A stretch of DNA of 64,000 bases. It comes from an uncultured Eggerthellaceae bacterium. GTDB taxonomy: Bacteria; Actinomycetota; Coriobacteriia; Coriobacteriales; Eggerthellaceae. The notes under the pieces were generated by a model. The model did not search any database and had not been told where the DNA came from. It saw only the letters and a program-made list of their open reading frames with translations. Made by a program: the position numbers and the translations under genes. Of the stretch, positions 40,031-49,172 are shown one piece after another; within the stretch, counting starts at the first letter, position 1, and each line of letters begins with the position of its first letter. The stretch spans positions 124,001 to 188,000 of the forward strand of contig CALUHI010000010.1 in NCBI GenBank assembly GCA_944320405.1, read 5' to 3'.

Positions 40031-42199
40031 GTGAGCAACGAATTCGGAAACGGCCACGGTGCCGGCAACCGCGGCGGACGCCCGGGCGGCGACGGCTTCC
40101 GCAAAGGCCCCCGCAAAGGCGGCTTCGGCGACCGCAAGGGCGGCAAGCCCTACGGCGATCGTGGCGACCGCAAGCCTTATGGCGACCGCGGGGACCGCAA
40201 GGGCGGAAAGCCCTACGGCGACCGCAAGCCTTACGGTGAGCACAAACCCTATGGTGAGCGCGCCGAGCGTAAATTTGAATACCGCGGCGAGCGCAAGCCC
40301 TTCGGTGGAAAGCCGCGCGGCGACCGTCGCGACTTCGGCGACTTCGATCGCCCGCAGCGTCCGCGCCTGCATGTGGACCGCGGCGGACGCCCTGGTGGGC
40401 GCCCCTTCGACAAGAACGCCCCTCGCGAGCCGCTCAACGGCGACAGCGAGCTTCTGAAGGAAACGCTTGAGCGCATCGCCGGCAAGGGCTTCAGCGCCTA
40501 CAGCGATCTGCGCGGAACGTTTGCGTTCGATGGCTACGAGCTGCGCATCAATCGCATCCAGCGCGACCCGTTCGCTCCGCCGTCGAAGGTGACGGTGCAC
40601 GTGGACGCCGAAACCGCCGGTTACCCCGAAGAACTCTACGCCACGCCGCAGCGCAAGGAGGCGCTGGAAGACCACCTGCTGCGCGCTTTCAATGCAGCGC
40701 TGCACAAGCGCGCGTTCAACTTCGCCGAGTTCATCAAGGGCGGCGCGTTCACGTGCAGCCGTCCCGGCCAGGAAATCATCAAGCGCTCTGCTTGTGGGAT
40801 CGTCGACGGCGCGGTTGAGGTCCGCTTCGAAGCCACGCTTCCGGCACGCGACCGTTCCATCGCCACGCGCGAGTTCGAGGAGATGTTCTTCGAGGCCCTG
40901 CCCCGCATCGTCCGCGACGCGCTGCTGTACGTGAGCCACGACGCCGATGAGCTGCAGGCCGTTGCCAACCTCGCTGACGACCAGCAGGCCATCCGCGATC
41001 AGCTGGCCGAGCGCAAGCTGGTGGCCTTCGTGGCCAACGGCGCCATCCTGCCGCGTGAAAACGGCGTTTCCAAGCGCCCCATGGCCGACGCCATCCCGTT
41101 TGAGTCCCCTGCCTCGTTGAAGGTGGAGCTTGAGCTCCCCCATGCCGGCAAAGTCGCGGGCATGGGCGTTCCGCAGGGCGTCACGCTTATTGTGGGCGGC
41201 GGCTACCACGGCAAGTCCACGCTGCTGCAGGCCATCCAGGCGGGTGTATACAACCACATCGCCGGCGACGGCCGCGAGCTTGTCATCTGCGACGAAGGTG
41301 CCATGAAGCTGCGCGCCGAGGACGGCCGCAGCGTGCGCGGCACCGACATCAGCCTGTTCATCAACAACCTGCCCAACCAGCAGGACACCGCCTCGTTCTG
41401 GACCGAGGACGCCAGCGGTTCCACCTCGCAGGCTGCTTCCACGGCTGAAGCGCTCGAAGCTGGCTGCAAGACGTTCCTCATCGACGAAGACACCTGCGCC
41501 ACCAACTTCATGGTGCGCGACACCCTGATGCAGCAGGTGATCAGCGGCGAGAAAGAGCCCATCACCCCCTTCATCGAGCGCATGCGCGACCTGTACGAGA
41601 AGGCCGGCGTTTCCACCATCCTGGTTGCAGGTTCCTCCGGGGCGTTCTTCGGCGTGGCCGACACAATCGTCCAGATGGACGAGTACCGCGCCATCGACAT
41701 CACCGCTGAGGCCAAGCGCATTGCCTCCGCATCCGATGCTGCCTCCATCGCACGCGCCGAGGGCTTCCACGCCCCCGACGGCGAGCGCATCATCGACACG
41801 CCGCAGCACCGCCTGAAGGTAAAGACCGCTTCCCAGGCTCGCAAGGCCGATGCCGAGCGCCGCGAGACCGGCAAAGCCCAGCGCCCCGAGCCCATCAAGA
41901 CGAAGGTGTTCGGCGGCGTCGACGTTCGCGCGGACAACCTGGGCGCCGACATGCGCTTCGTCGAGCAGCTGGCCGACGGCGAGCAGGCCAACACGCTTGC
42001 CGGCATCGTGAAGTACTGCCTGGAGAACGACCTGCTGGCCCGCTTCCCGCTGAAGCAGGCCGTCGCGCAGGTGTACAAGAAGCTGCAGGAAGAGGGATTC
42101 GGCCTTCTGAATGGCGGCAAGACCCTCGTGTGCGGCCAGGCCATGCCGCGCCGCGAGGAAGTGTTCGCCTGCCTGAACCGCCTGCGTCTGCGCGACTAG
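40031..42199 (+). CDS. ABC-class P-loop ATPase with RG/KPYGD-repeat N-terminus
   Basis: A 722-residue protein. Residues 1-120 are low complexity, built from repeats of the type DRKGGKPYGDR and RKPYGE, rich in Gly, Arg and Lys, and look like an RNA-binding tail. The rest matches the predicted ABC-class ATPase family (Pfam ABC_ATPase): Walker A IVGGGYHGKSTLL near residue 395, an SGSTSQAAS signature-like run, Walker B TFLIDEDTCATN and ILVAGSSGAFFGVAD. There is no membrane segment. The GTG start follows GAGGTG. The function is unknown in the family; the tail suggests RNA or ribosome association. Confidence 0.85.
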   Translation: MSNEFGNGHGAGNRGGRPGGDGFRKGPRKGGFGDRKGGKPYGDRGDRKPYGDRGDRKGGKPYGDRKPYGEHKPYGERAERKFEYRGERKPFGGKPRGDRRDFGDFDRPQRPRLHVDRGGRPGGRPFDKNAPREPLNGDSELLKETLERIAGKGFSAYSDLRGTFAFDGYELRINRIQRDPFAPPSKVTVHVDAETAGYPEELYATPQRKEALEDHLLRAFNAALHKRAFNFAEFIKGGAFTCSRPGQEIIKRSACGIVDGAVEVRFEATLPARDRSIATREFEEMFFEALPRIVRDALLYVSHDADELQAVANLADDQQAIRDQLAERKLVAFVANGAILPRENGVSKRPMADAIPFESPASLKVELELPHAGKVAGMGVPQGVTLIVGGGYHGKSTLLQAIQAGVYNHIAGDGRELVICDEGAMKLRAEDGRSVRGTDISLFINNLPNQQDTASFWTEDASGSTSQAASTAEALEAGCKTFLIDEDTCATNFMVRDTLMQQVISGEKEPITPFIERMRDLYEKAGVSTILVAGSSGAFFGVADTIVQMDEYRAIDITAEAKRIASASDAASIARAEGFHAPDGERIIDTPQHRLKVKTASQARKADAERRETGKAQRPEPIKTKVFGGVDVRADNLGADMRFVEQLADGEQANTLAGIVKYCLENDLLARFPLKQAVAQVYKKLQEEGFGLLNGGKTLVCGQAMPRREEVFACLNRLRLRD

Positions 42200-42220
42200 C
42201 TCGCAACCCCTCGCAACACG

Positions 42221-42255
42221 AAGGCCGCTTCGGAGTCGCCCGAAGCGGCCTTTTT
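42221..42255 (+). terminator. Terminator after the ABC-class ATPase
   Basis: AAGGCCGCTTCGG pairs with CCGAAGCGGCC(TT) around AGTCGC, then TTTTT. It lies between two converging genes. Confidence 0.85.
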
Positions 42256-42280
42256 CGTATATGAAGATGTTCGGCGGGTC

Positions 42281-43546
42281 CTACGCCAAGCCACACGCCT
42301 TACGCAGAGCGTCGGCGCGGTCGGTGCGCTCCCACGTGAACTCGGGAAGCTCGCGGCCGAAATGGCCGTAGGCCGAAGTCTTGCGGTAAATGGGACGACG
42401 CAGGTCGAGCGCATCGATGATGGCGCCCGGACGGAGGTCGAACACCTCTTCGATAGCGCGCTCGATGTCGGCCTCGGGAACCGTGGCCGTGCCGAACGTA
42501 TCAACCATCAGCGACACCGGCTGCGCAACGCCGATGGCGTAGGCGATCTGAACCTCGCAGCGGCTGGCCAAACCCGCAGCCACCACGTTCTTGGCAACCC
42601 AGCGCATGGCGTAAGCGGCCGAGCGGTCCACCTTGGTGCAGTCCTTGCCGCTAAACGCGCCGCCACCATGACGGCCCATGCCGCCGTAGGTGTCCACGAT
42701 GATCTTGCGGCCCGTCACGCCGCAGTCGCCCATGGGGCCGCCGATGACGAAGCGCCCCGTAGGATTGATATGGATCTTCGCGGTTTCAGAAAGGGCAATG
42801 CCCTCCTCTTCCAGAACCGGCATCACCACGTGCTCGATGATGCCCGCATGAATGGTGTCGTTGTCGACGTCTTCGGAATGCTGGGAAGAAACGACGACCT
42901 TCTCCACGTTAACGGGCTTGCCGTCTACGTAGCGCACCGTCACCTGGGTCTTGCCGTCGGGGCGAAGGAACGGCAGCGTGCCGTCCTTGCGAACCTTCGA
43001 CAGACGCTCGCTCATGCGCTGCGCGAGGTAGATGGGCATGGGCATGAGGGTCTTAGTCTCGTCGCAGGCATAACCGAACATCATGCCCTGGTCGCCGGCG
43101 CCGATCTTCTCGTAGGGGTCGTCGGCGGCCAGACCCTGCTGCGTCTCCCACGACTCGTCCACGCCCTGAGCAATGTCGGGGCTTTGCTCATGAATGGCGT
43201 TCAGCACGCCGCAGGTGTTGCCGTCGTAGCCATACTTAGCGCGATCGTAGCCGATGCCCGTGATGACATCGCGTACGATGGACTGCACGTCAACCCACGC
43301 CTGCGTGCGGATCTCGCCAGCAACCACGGCAAGGCCGGTGGTCACCATGGTCTCGCACGCGCAGCGCACCTTCGTTACATCGGCCGGCTGGCCGTCGGGC
43401 GCCACGTAGCCTTCGTTCTGCAGTTGGATTTCCTTTTCCAGGATGGCGTCCAGGATGGCGTCGGAAATCTGGTCGCAGATCTTGTCGGGATGTCCCTCGG
43501 TAACCGATTCCGAGGTGAATAGAAACGTGCTGTGTTCAGTGGCCAT
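42281..43546 (-). CDS. metK: S-adenosylmethionine synthetase
   Basis: A 421-residue enzyme that makes SAM from methionine and ATP. Seen: [20 protein letters not shown] at the N-terminus, the [16 protein letters not shown] loop, the phosphate loop [19 protein letters not shown], and [18 protein letters not shown]. The length is slightly long, with an insert after [25 protein letters not shown] precedes the ATG. A SAM-type riboswitch and a good promoter lie directly upstream, so the product represses its own synthesis. Confidence 0.97.
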   Translation of the reverse strand: MATEHSTFLFTSESVTEGHPDKICDQISDAILDAILEKEIQLQNEGYVAPDGQPADVTKVRCACETMVTTGLAVVAGEIRTQAWVDVQSIVRDVITGIGYDRAKYGYDGNTCGVLNAIHEQSPDIAQGVDESWETQQGLAADDPYEKIGAGDQGMMFGYACDETKTLMPMPIYLAQRMSERLSKVRKDGTLPFLRPDGKTQVTVRYVDGKPVNVEKVVVSSQHSEDVDNDTIHAGIIEHVVMPVLEEEGIALSETAKIHINPTGRFVIGGPMGDCGVTGRKIIVDTYGGMGRHGGGAFSGKDCTKVDRSAAYAMRWVAKNVVAAGLASRCEVQIAYAIGVAQPVSLMVDTFGTATVPEADIERAIEEVFDLRPGAIIDALDLRRPIYRKTSAYGHFGRELPEFTWERTDRADALRKACGLA

Positions 43547-43557
43547 GAAGCTCCTCC

Positions 43558-43647
43558 TTCATCGCTGTCGGCCGTACCACCTTAGCGCGCTGCGCCAGGT
43601 TGGTGTCGGGATCGCAGAGCCAACTCTCTCCCCCGACTCTTGATAAA
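43558..43647 (-). ncRNA. SAM-I/SAM-IV clan riboswitch in the metK leader
   Basis: Read on the minus strand. P1 is TTTATC (43647-43642) with GATGAA (43563-43558). P2 is GTCGGG (43637-43632) with CCCGAC (43610-43605), topped by AGAG-TTGG-CTCT with GGAGAG and GCGAT as the kink-turn-like sides. The loop TTGG can pair with CCAA at 43603-43600, the pseudoknot of this clan. TATCAAGAG, ACCAACC and AAGGTG match SAM-I conserved blocks. The 3' side of P1 touches the AAGGAGGAGC ribosome site, so SAM binding probably blocks translation. Confidence 0.78.
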
Positions 43648-43690
43648 CGGGTATGTCTTCTGCAAATGCCAGCGATTTGCAAACAGGTGG

Positions 43691-43719
43691 ATATTACCCA
43701 TAACCGCGCATAAACGCAA
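43691..43719 (-). promoter_or_regulatory. Promoter of metK
   Basis: On the minus strand TTGCGT (43719-43714) and TAATAT (43696-43691), exactly 17 nt apart, about 40 nt before the riboswitch. Confidence 0.75.
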
Positions 43720-43754
43720 GGAATGAGAAAAACCTCCGTCCTTTTTCTCGCTCG

Positions 43755-43821
43755 ATGTGACAGGGGACGTACCTGGCGTCACATTATTCAAATGTGACGC
43801 CAGGTACGTCCCCTGTCACAT
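43755..43821. repeat. Perfect 31-bp hairpin element, copy 1
   Basis: Two perfectly complementary 31-nt arms (43755-43785 and 43791-43821) with loop ATTCA. The arm reads GTGACAGGGGACGTACCT then GGCGTCACATT after the first two bases. TTTTT follows on the plus side. It lies 10 nt from the symporter stop codon. A sister element with compensating changes lies at 52101-52163. Confidence 0.85.
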
Positions 43822-43830
43822 TTTTGGCAA

Positions 43831-45249
43831 CTACCCTAGGCCCAGCCAGATTTGGAACTTGGGAATGTATCCCATGGCGAATATGATCACCATCAGCACC
43901 GGGATGCCGTACTTGATCCACACGTAGGACCACGAGGCGAACCGTAAGCCCTTGCCTTGGTCGGCCTCGGCCAGGAAGTTCTTCCAGCCCCATCCGTACC
44001 GGCTGGTGCAGAAGATCACGTAGAACAAGCCGCCGAGCGGAAGCACGTTGTTGGACACGATGAAGTCCTCGAGGCTTTGAATGTCTCCGATGCCCGGCAC
44101 CTGGAAGCCCGACCACAGATTGAAGCCCAGAATGCACGGTACGGAAAGCACGATGATAAGCACCCCGCTGATGACAACCGAGCGGATGCGCGAGATGCCC
44201 CATTCGTCCATGGCAAACGCGATGATGTTCTCGAACACACCGATGACGGTGGACAGCGCAGCGAACACCATGAAGATGAAGAACAACGCACCCCACAGCT
44301 GCCCCAACCACATCTGGTTGAAAACGCCAGGAAGCGTGACAAACACGAGATTGGGACCAGAATCGGGGCTCACGCCCAGCGCGAAGCACGCCGGGAAGAT
44401 AACCAAACCTGCGAGCAGTGAAACCATGGTAGAAAGTCCGGCGACGCTTGCCGCTTCGCCCGTAAGACGCCGGTCGCGGTCGATGTAACTGCCGAAGATG
44501 GCCATGCCCGACGCCCCAATGGACAATGTGAAAAACGCTTGTCCCATGGCAGCGTACACGGCGTCGCCGAACCCGTTTTCGATCATCTTCCCGAAATCGG
44601 GCATCAGGTAGAACTTCAGACCCTCACCCGCGCCAGGGAGCAGAACGGAGTTAATTGCCAAAATGATGATTGCCACAAACAGCGCCGCCATCATCACTTT
44701 GGTGATGCGCTCGACACCTTTTTGCAGCCCCATGCCGCAGATAGCAAATCCCACCACGCAGATAAGCGCCATCCAACCGAACATTTGCAAAGGATCGGCC
44801 TGAAGTGTGCTGAACACGCCCGCGACTTCCTCGGAGCCAAGGCCATTGAATTCACCCGCCGCGGTCTTATACGCGTAAGCAACCATCCAGCCCGCGACGG
44901 TGGTGTAGAACATCATCAGGATGATGTTGCCCGCCAGCGCGAACCACTTGTAGTAATGCCACTTGGTGCCCTTGGGCTCAAGGATGTTGAAGCTGCGCGC
45001 GCAGCTCTTCTGGCTGGCGCGGCCCACGGCGAATTCCATCACAAGAATCGGCAGACCCAAGATGACGAGGAAGAGCAGGTAGAGCAGCACGAACGCCGCG
45101 CCGCCGTACTCGCCGGTGACGTAGGGAAAGCGCCACACGTTTCCCAAGCCGATGGCACAGCCCGCCGAGATGAGAATGAAGCCGATCCGCGTGGCGAATT
45201 TCTCGCGCGGCTGACTTTGCGACTCGATGTTCGTATCGGTATCGTTCAA
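43831..45249 (-). CDS. Sodium-dependent transporter (neurotransmitter:sodium symporter family)
   Basis: A 472-residue membrane transporter with about twelve hydrophobic segments. The N-terminal signature ISAGCAIGLGNVWRFPYVTGEYGGAAFVLLY is that of bacterial LeuT-like NSS proteins, including the residues that hold Na+ and the substrate carboxyl in helix 1. The rest shows GLQKGVERITKVMM and SIGASGMAIFGSYID. The best start is a TTG at 45249 behind GGGGGGA; no Met follows until helix 2. It probably imports an amino acid (many bacterial members take Trp, Tyr, Leu or Ala). The C-terminus is short (12 TM class). Confidence 0.9.
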   Translation of the reverse strand: MNDTDTNIESQSQPREKFATRIGFILISAGCAIGLGNVWRFPYVTGEYGGAAFVLLYLLFLVILGLPILVMEFAVGRASQKSCARSFNILEPKGTKWHYYKWFALAGNIILMMFYTTVAGWMVAYAYKTAAGEFNGLGSEEVAGVFSTLQADPLQMFGWMALICVVGFAICGMGLQKGVERITKVMMAALFVAIIILAINSVLLPGAGEGLKFYLMPDFGKMIENGFGDAVYAAMGQAFFTLSIGASGMAIFGSYIDRDRRLTGEAASVAGLSTMVSLLAGLVIFPACFALGVSPDSGPNLVFVTLPGVFNQMWLGQLWGALFFIFMVFAALSTVIGVFENIIAFAMDEWGISRIRSVVISGVLIIVLSVPCILGFNLWSGFQVPGIGDIQSLEDFIVSNNVLPLGGLFYVIFCTSRYGWGWKNFLAEADQGKGLRFASWSYVWIKYGIPVLMVIIFAMGYIPKFQIWLGLG

Positions 45250-45387
45250 GGGAATCCCCCCAGTAGATGCGTAATCGTTGCACTCAGAAGCGCAGAGGCG
45301 CCTCCGAATCGTGAGGCACGATTATACGCTTTCACAGGGGGAAAGGGGCAATTTCAAGCATATTTGAGGACGCCTGTACCGATACGG

Positions 45388-47118
45388 CTATTTAGCCTCT
45401 ACCGCGTTGAGCTGCTTAATGAAGCGCGCGACGGGCTTGCGGCGCCCCTCAACTCCCAATGCCTCCAAAACGCGGACGCAGGCATCCTCGTCCATATGGG
45501 CAGCGATACGAAGCTCGTACTTCGCCCTCGAGGCTCCGGTGTAGAACAACAGGCCAGGATCGGGCTGAAACGGCAATTCAGGCTCATCCCACAGGGATTC
45601 GTCGACATCGATGAGCACGACCGCATCGGCCTCCAGTCCCTTGAACTTGCGGCAGGAATGCACCGGGGCCTTGGTAGACTTCCAGAACGCAGGGCCCCGC
45701 CCACGGAACGTATGGGCAAACTGCGAAGAATGCTCGGTCTTGCACGTAAGCACAACCACATCGTCGAGCCCACGACTCTTCAACTCAGCGATCTGGTCGT
45801 CGACGAACTCCTCAAGTTCAGATTCGCTTTTCGACGCAAACAGGACAGGAGCGCTCCCCTCAGCCGCGCCCAAGCGTGTTTCGCATACGCCCTCGCCCCC
45901 CAGCGCACGCAACGAACAGGTGGCGATGCTCGTGGTGTTTCGACAGTTCACGTATAAGGTGAGCTTGCAATCGGCACCCAGGATAAGAGAGGGAAGCGAG
46001 GTGCCTTGAACCAACTGGCGCGAATCGTAGAACATGTAGAAGGTGCCTTTGGGGCTTTCAAGCACGATGTCGTGCAGGAGTGGGAGGATGCCGGCGTCTT
46101 CGATCTCGGCCGCACCGAAATCCTGCGCCTCATCAACTACCACATGGTCGAAGCGGAAATCACCCGATTCGGCTAATTCAAGCAGCTTGTCACCCAGCTT
46201 GGCGAAATCAGGTTCAGGACTGCCGCATATCGCACATGCAAACCCCGCCGCCGTGTAAACGGAAACATTATCCCAGTCAGAAAATCGCTCTTTCAGTTCA
46301 TTTTTCAATAACGCGTTGTAGCAGAGGAAGAGAACGCGTCCGCCTTGCTCAGCAACTTGCTTCGCCCGTTCCACAGCGATGAGCGTCTTTCCCGTGCCCG
46401 CTGCTCCATTAATGGCAGCAGAGCGCTGAAACGCCAAGTAGTTGAGCACACGTGCCTGCGAATCGAGCAAGCGGGCGAAGGCGATGTCGTTGAGATCGTA
46501 GCGCAGTCGCTTGGTGGGCACGATGGAGAACTCCGGACAGAGCACTTTGTCGACCACCTTGCGCGCATCCTCTTGGGAAAGCGTTCCGGTAACCGCGGAC
46601 ACGTCGATGGACATGATGCTGCGGATCTTCGGCTCGGGGTCGGAAAGGTCATCGAGCCCCAGCGTAAAGTCGAACGAGGCATCGGTGGGATAATCGATGG
46701 ACCGCAGAATGTGGTTGGGCAGCGAAGGAAACCACACGGCATGCATGACTTTACATGCGGAGAGCAATTTTCCCAACCCCAGCTCGCTAAAGCGGGTCAT
46801 GATGCGGTACCCGATGTGTCGCGCCTGCGCATACGGTCCGCTTTTGGACATCTCGCGCCCATCGCCGTAATACCAGCAGCCGTCCTTGCAGCTGATCTGG
46901 CCGGCCTTGCTCTCGATACACAAGATGCCGAGATCGGGATTGAAAACGACAAAGTCGCCCTCGTTCTCGCGGTACTCACCGGAAGCAGCCGAAACGATGG
47001 TGCAAGAATGAATGACCAGGTAATCGTCAGGCAACGTGGCCAACGCATCATAGATATAGTTCTCGCGACTAGCGGGCACATACTCCCGCGGCCCCATCGG
47101 CGGTATCATCCTGGCCAT
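45388..47118 (-). CDS. NERD-domain UvrD-like helicase
   Basis: A 576-residue protein. Residues about 20-110 are a NERD nuclease-related domain with EGDFVVFNPDLGILCIESKAG, giving the catalytic D...E-x-K pattern. The C-terminal part is a superfamily 1 helicase: Walker A NGAAGTGKTLIAVERA, DEAQDF, an arginine in NCRNTTSIA, KGLEADAVVLIDVD and YTGASRAKYEL (motif VI). The ATG at 47118 follows GGAGGTTTGC. Such NERD-helicase proteins are scattered among bacteria and are suspected of DNA repair or phage defence; no other defence gene lies here. The array 250-515 nt away may be linked. Confidence 0.85.
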   Translation of the reverse strand: MARMIPPMGPREYVPASRENYIYDALATLPDDYLVIHSCTIVSAASGEYRENEGDFVVFNPDLGILCIESKAGQISCKDGCWYYGDGREMSKSGPYAQARHIGYRIMTRFSELGLGKLLSACKVMHAVWFPSLPNHILRSIDYPTDASFDFTLGLDDLSDPEPKIRSIMSIDVSAVTGTLSQEDARKVVDKVLCPEFSIVPTKRLRYDLNDIAFARLLDSQARVLNYLAFQRSAAINGAAGTGKTLIAVERAKQVAEQGGRVLFLCYNALLKNELKERFSDWDNVSVYTAAGFACAICGSPEPDFAKLGDKLLELAESGDFRFDHVVVDEAQDFGAAEIEDAGILPLLHDIVLESPKGTFYMFYDSRQLVQGTSLPSLILGADCKLTLYVNCRNTTSIATCSLRALGGEGVCETRLGAAEGSAPVLFASKSESELEEFVDDQIAELKSRGLDDVVVLTCKTEHSSQFAHTFRGRGPAFWKSTKAPVHSCRKFKGLEADAVVLIDVDESLWDEPELPFQPDPGLLFYTGASRAKYELRIAAHMDEDACVRVLEALGVEGRRKPVARFIKQLNAVEAK

Positions 47119-47362
47119 GCAAACCTCCAATGCCCCCGAGACGACAGGGGCATTCACAGCTTCATTATTTTCGGTAATTCTAACGCATGATCAAAATAGA
47201 GAACGATAGCGCATAGAACGTTCGTTCCGCTTCCCGCCCCCACGACCGCAGAAGATACCCTCTCTTCAGAAAAGAGCGTCCGCCGCTCAAATCTGCCTGA
47301 ACAAGCTCATCCCCAATGTAACCACATAACCATTCCGGCAGGCACGCCACGATCGCAAGCGC
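47119..47362. other. Gene-free stretch ahead of the repeat array
   Basis: About 240 bases between the NERD-helicase start and the array. It holds the helicase ribosome site and a short CTCTCTTC/GAAAAGAG-like hairpin near 47255-47270. No gene, tRNA or clear promoter is visible. Confidence 0.4.
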
Positions 47363-47633
47363 TTCGTAGCCTCTTCGGACGCGCACACCTAAACCGCGCC
47401 CACTTCGTAGCCGTTTCGGACGTTTTAAAGATGTCGAAAAACGCATCGTAGCCACTTCGGACAAATATGCCCCATATTTCGGCTCGAAACGTCCGAAATG
47501 GCTGCGAGCCGATGATTGATGCCCAAAATACGTCCGAAACGGCTACAAATCACAGGACGGAAAACATACGTACGTCCGAAAGGGCTGCGAAGTGAGGAGC
47601 GGGAAGAATACGCGCGCCCGAAAGCGCTGCGAA
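47363..47633. repeat. Symmetrical array of seven 19-nt repeats around a palindrome
   Basis: Three direct copies of TTCGTAGCCnnTTCGGACG start at 47363, 47404 and 47445. Then come a palindrome, AAATATG-CCC-CATATTT (47463-47479), and four inverted copies of CGTCCGAAAnGGCTGCGAA starting at 47490, 47531, 47573 and 47615. The period is 41-42 nt with unrelated 22-23-nt spacers. Copies vary at two to four positions. No reading frame with coding character crosses it. It lies between two divergent genes. Confidence 0.85.
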
Positions 47634-47783
47634 ATGAATGGGAGAAGGAGGGCTAGCAGGAACACACCGCCAGCCCCACTCAGGCCGTCAGCCCCACGCA
47701 GAAATAAGGAAAATGAACTGCCTCTATATCTCATTTGGTACACTTGCAGGCGGTGTTTTTCTCTCTATCAGCAAAGGATCCGC

Positions 47784-49169
47784 ATGCAAACGAACTCTGA
47801 GCTTACGCGCGAGTATTTCAACATCATGGACTCGCTCGAGGGCGATATCCAAGGACGCCGTGACGCCCGTGCCTATATGGACCGCTCCACCGCCATTGTG
47901 CACCATCAGGTAGTGGATTCCTCCTTCGTTCCCCGCCTGTTCAACCAGCGCACATATGACACTATGAAGAAGACGGCTGAAACCGCGCATCGCATCCTGT
48001 GCAAAGTGATCGAGCGCTACCTGGCCGACCCCGCCTATCGTGAGGTGTTCGAGCTCGACCCGCGTCTAGTCGACCTCATCCTGCTGCCGCGCGGCTACGA
48101 CGCCACCCTGCCCTTCGCGCGCGTGGACACGTTCCTGAACGAAGACGACTACTCGGTGAAGTTCTGCGAGTTCAACGGCGACGGTTCCTCCGGCATGAAC
48201 GAGAACCGCGAGATCACCGTGTCGGTCGCCCGCACCGAGACATTCCGCCGCTTCGTGGCCAACCATCGCATCGAGTCGTGCGAGCTGTTCGCCACCTGGG
48301 TGCGCGAGTTCCTGGCCATCTACGACACCTACGAGCACAAGGTGAAGGACCCGCACGTGGCCATCGTCGACTACCTGGAAAACGGCGTGGTGGACGAGTT
48401 CAAGATGTACGCGCGCGTATTCAGCATCAACAACGCGCACTGCAGCGTGTGGGACGTGCGTGACCTGAAGTTCGACGGCACGGCACTGCGCGACCCCGAC
48501 GGCAAGAAGGTGGACGCTATCTGGCGCCGCTGCGTCACCAACGACGTCATGGACCACTGGGGCGAGTCGCAAGACCTCATCGAAGCCGTCCGTGCGGAAA
48601 AGGTGGCGCTGATCGGCAGCTTTGCTGGGCATCTGGTGCACGACAAGCAGATCTTCCGAGTGCTGCACGACCCGCGCACGCTTGAGTTCCTCACCCCCGA
48701 AGAGCAGCAGTTCGTGAAGGACACCGTCCCTGAAACCATGTTCTTGGACGACGAGCACGCCGACATCGCCGCCATCCGCGCCAACAAGGACGCCTGGATC
48801 ATCAAGCCCTCCGACCACTACGGTGCCGACGAGGTGCATGCCGGCTGCGCCTGCACGCAGGAAGAATGGGACACCTACCTGGACCGCTTCGCCAACGGCA
48901 AGTCCGGCGCGGTGTTCATCGCGCAGCACTACGTGACGCCTTACAAGACCGAGACCCTGCCGCCCGACACCGGCATCCAGGACCTCGACGACGCCCAGGT
49001 GCGCCGCGAGCCCGCGCTCTACAACAACATCAACGGGTTGTACCTGTTCAACGGACATTTCGCGGGCGTGTTCAGCCGTCTGGGGCCCAAGCCCACTATC
49101 TCGAAGGACATGCAGGGCATGACGGCTGCCACCATCTGGGTGGACTGCGACCTGGAACAGGAGGCCTAG
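47784..49169 (+). CDS. Circularly permuted ATP-grasp protein (glutathionylspermidine-synthase-like)
   Basis: A 461-residue cytoplasmic protein. The central FCEFNGDGSSGMNE and the late IKPSDHYGADEVHAG segments fit the permuted ATP-grasp fold, in which the acid-binding and ATP-binding halves are swapped. Such enzymes join a carboxylate to an amine with ATP; the true substrate is unknown. AAAGGATCCGC precedes the ATG at 47784; the longer frame runs back towards the repeat array and is low complexity. The stop lies 3 nt before the next gene, so it forms an operon with the membrane-GltX reading frame. Confidence 0.78.
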   Translation: MQTNSELTREYFNIMDSLEGDIQGRRDARAYMDRSTAIVHHQVVDSSFVPRLFNQRTYDTMKKTAETAHRILCKVIERYLADPAYREVFELDPRLVDLILLPRGYDATLPFARVDTFLNEDDYSVKFCEFNGDGSSGMNENREITVSVARTETFRRFVANHRIESCELFATWVREFLAIYDTYEHKVKDPHVAIVDYLENGVVDEFKMYARVFSINNAHCSVWDVRDLKFDGTALRDPDGKKVDAIWRRCVTNDVMDHWGESQDLIEAVRAEKVALIGSFAGHLVHDKQIFRVLHDPRTLEFLTPEEQQFVKDTVPETMFLDDEHADIAAIRANKDAWIIKPSDHYGADEVHAGCACTQEEWDTYLDRFANGKSGAVFIAQHYVTPYKTETLPPDTGIQDLDDAQVRREPALYNNINGLYLFNGHFAGVFSRLGPKPTISKDMQGMTAATIWVDCDLEQEA

Positions 49170-49172
49170 CTC

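Noticed and set aside
37550-41809. A 1419-residue PriA with a long N-terminal extension
   Set aside because: Codons before 39889 are antisense to the ABC-class ATPase gene and show no domain; PriA homology starts exactly at the ATG at 39889.
47363-47633. CRISPR array
   Set aside because: The repeat pitch is CRISPR-like, but the 19-nt repeats are degenerate, change orientation in the middle, have only 22-23-nt spacers, and there are no cas genes in the window.
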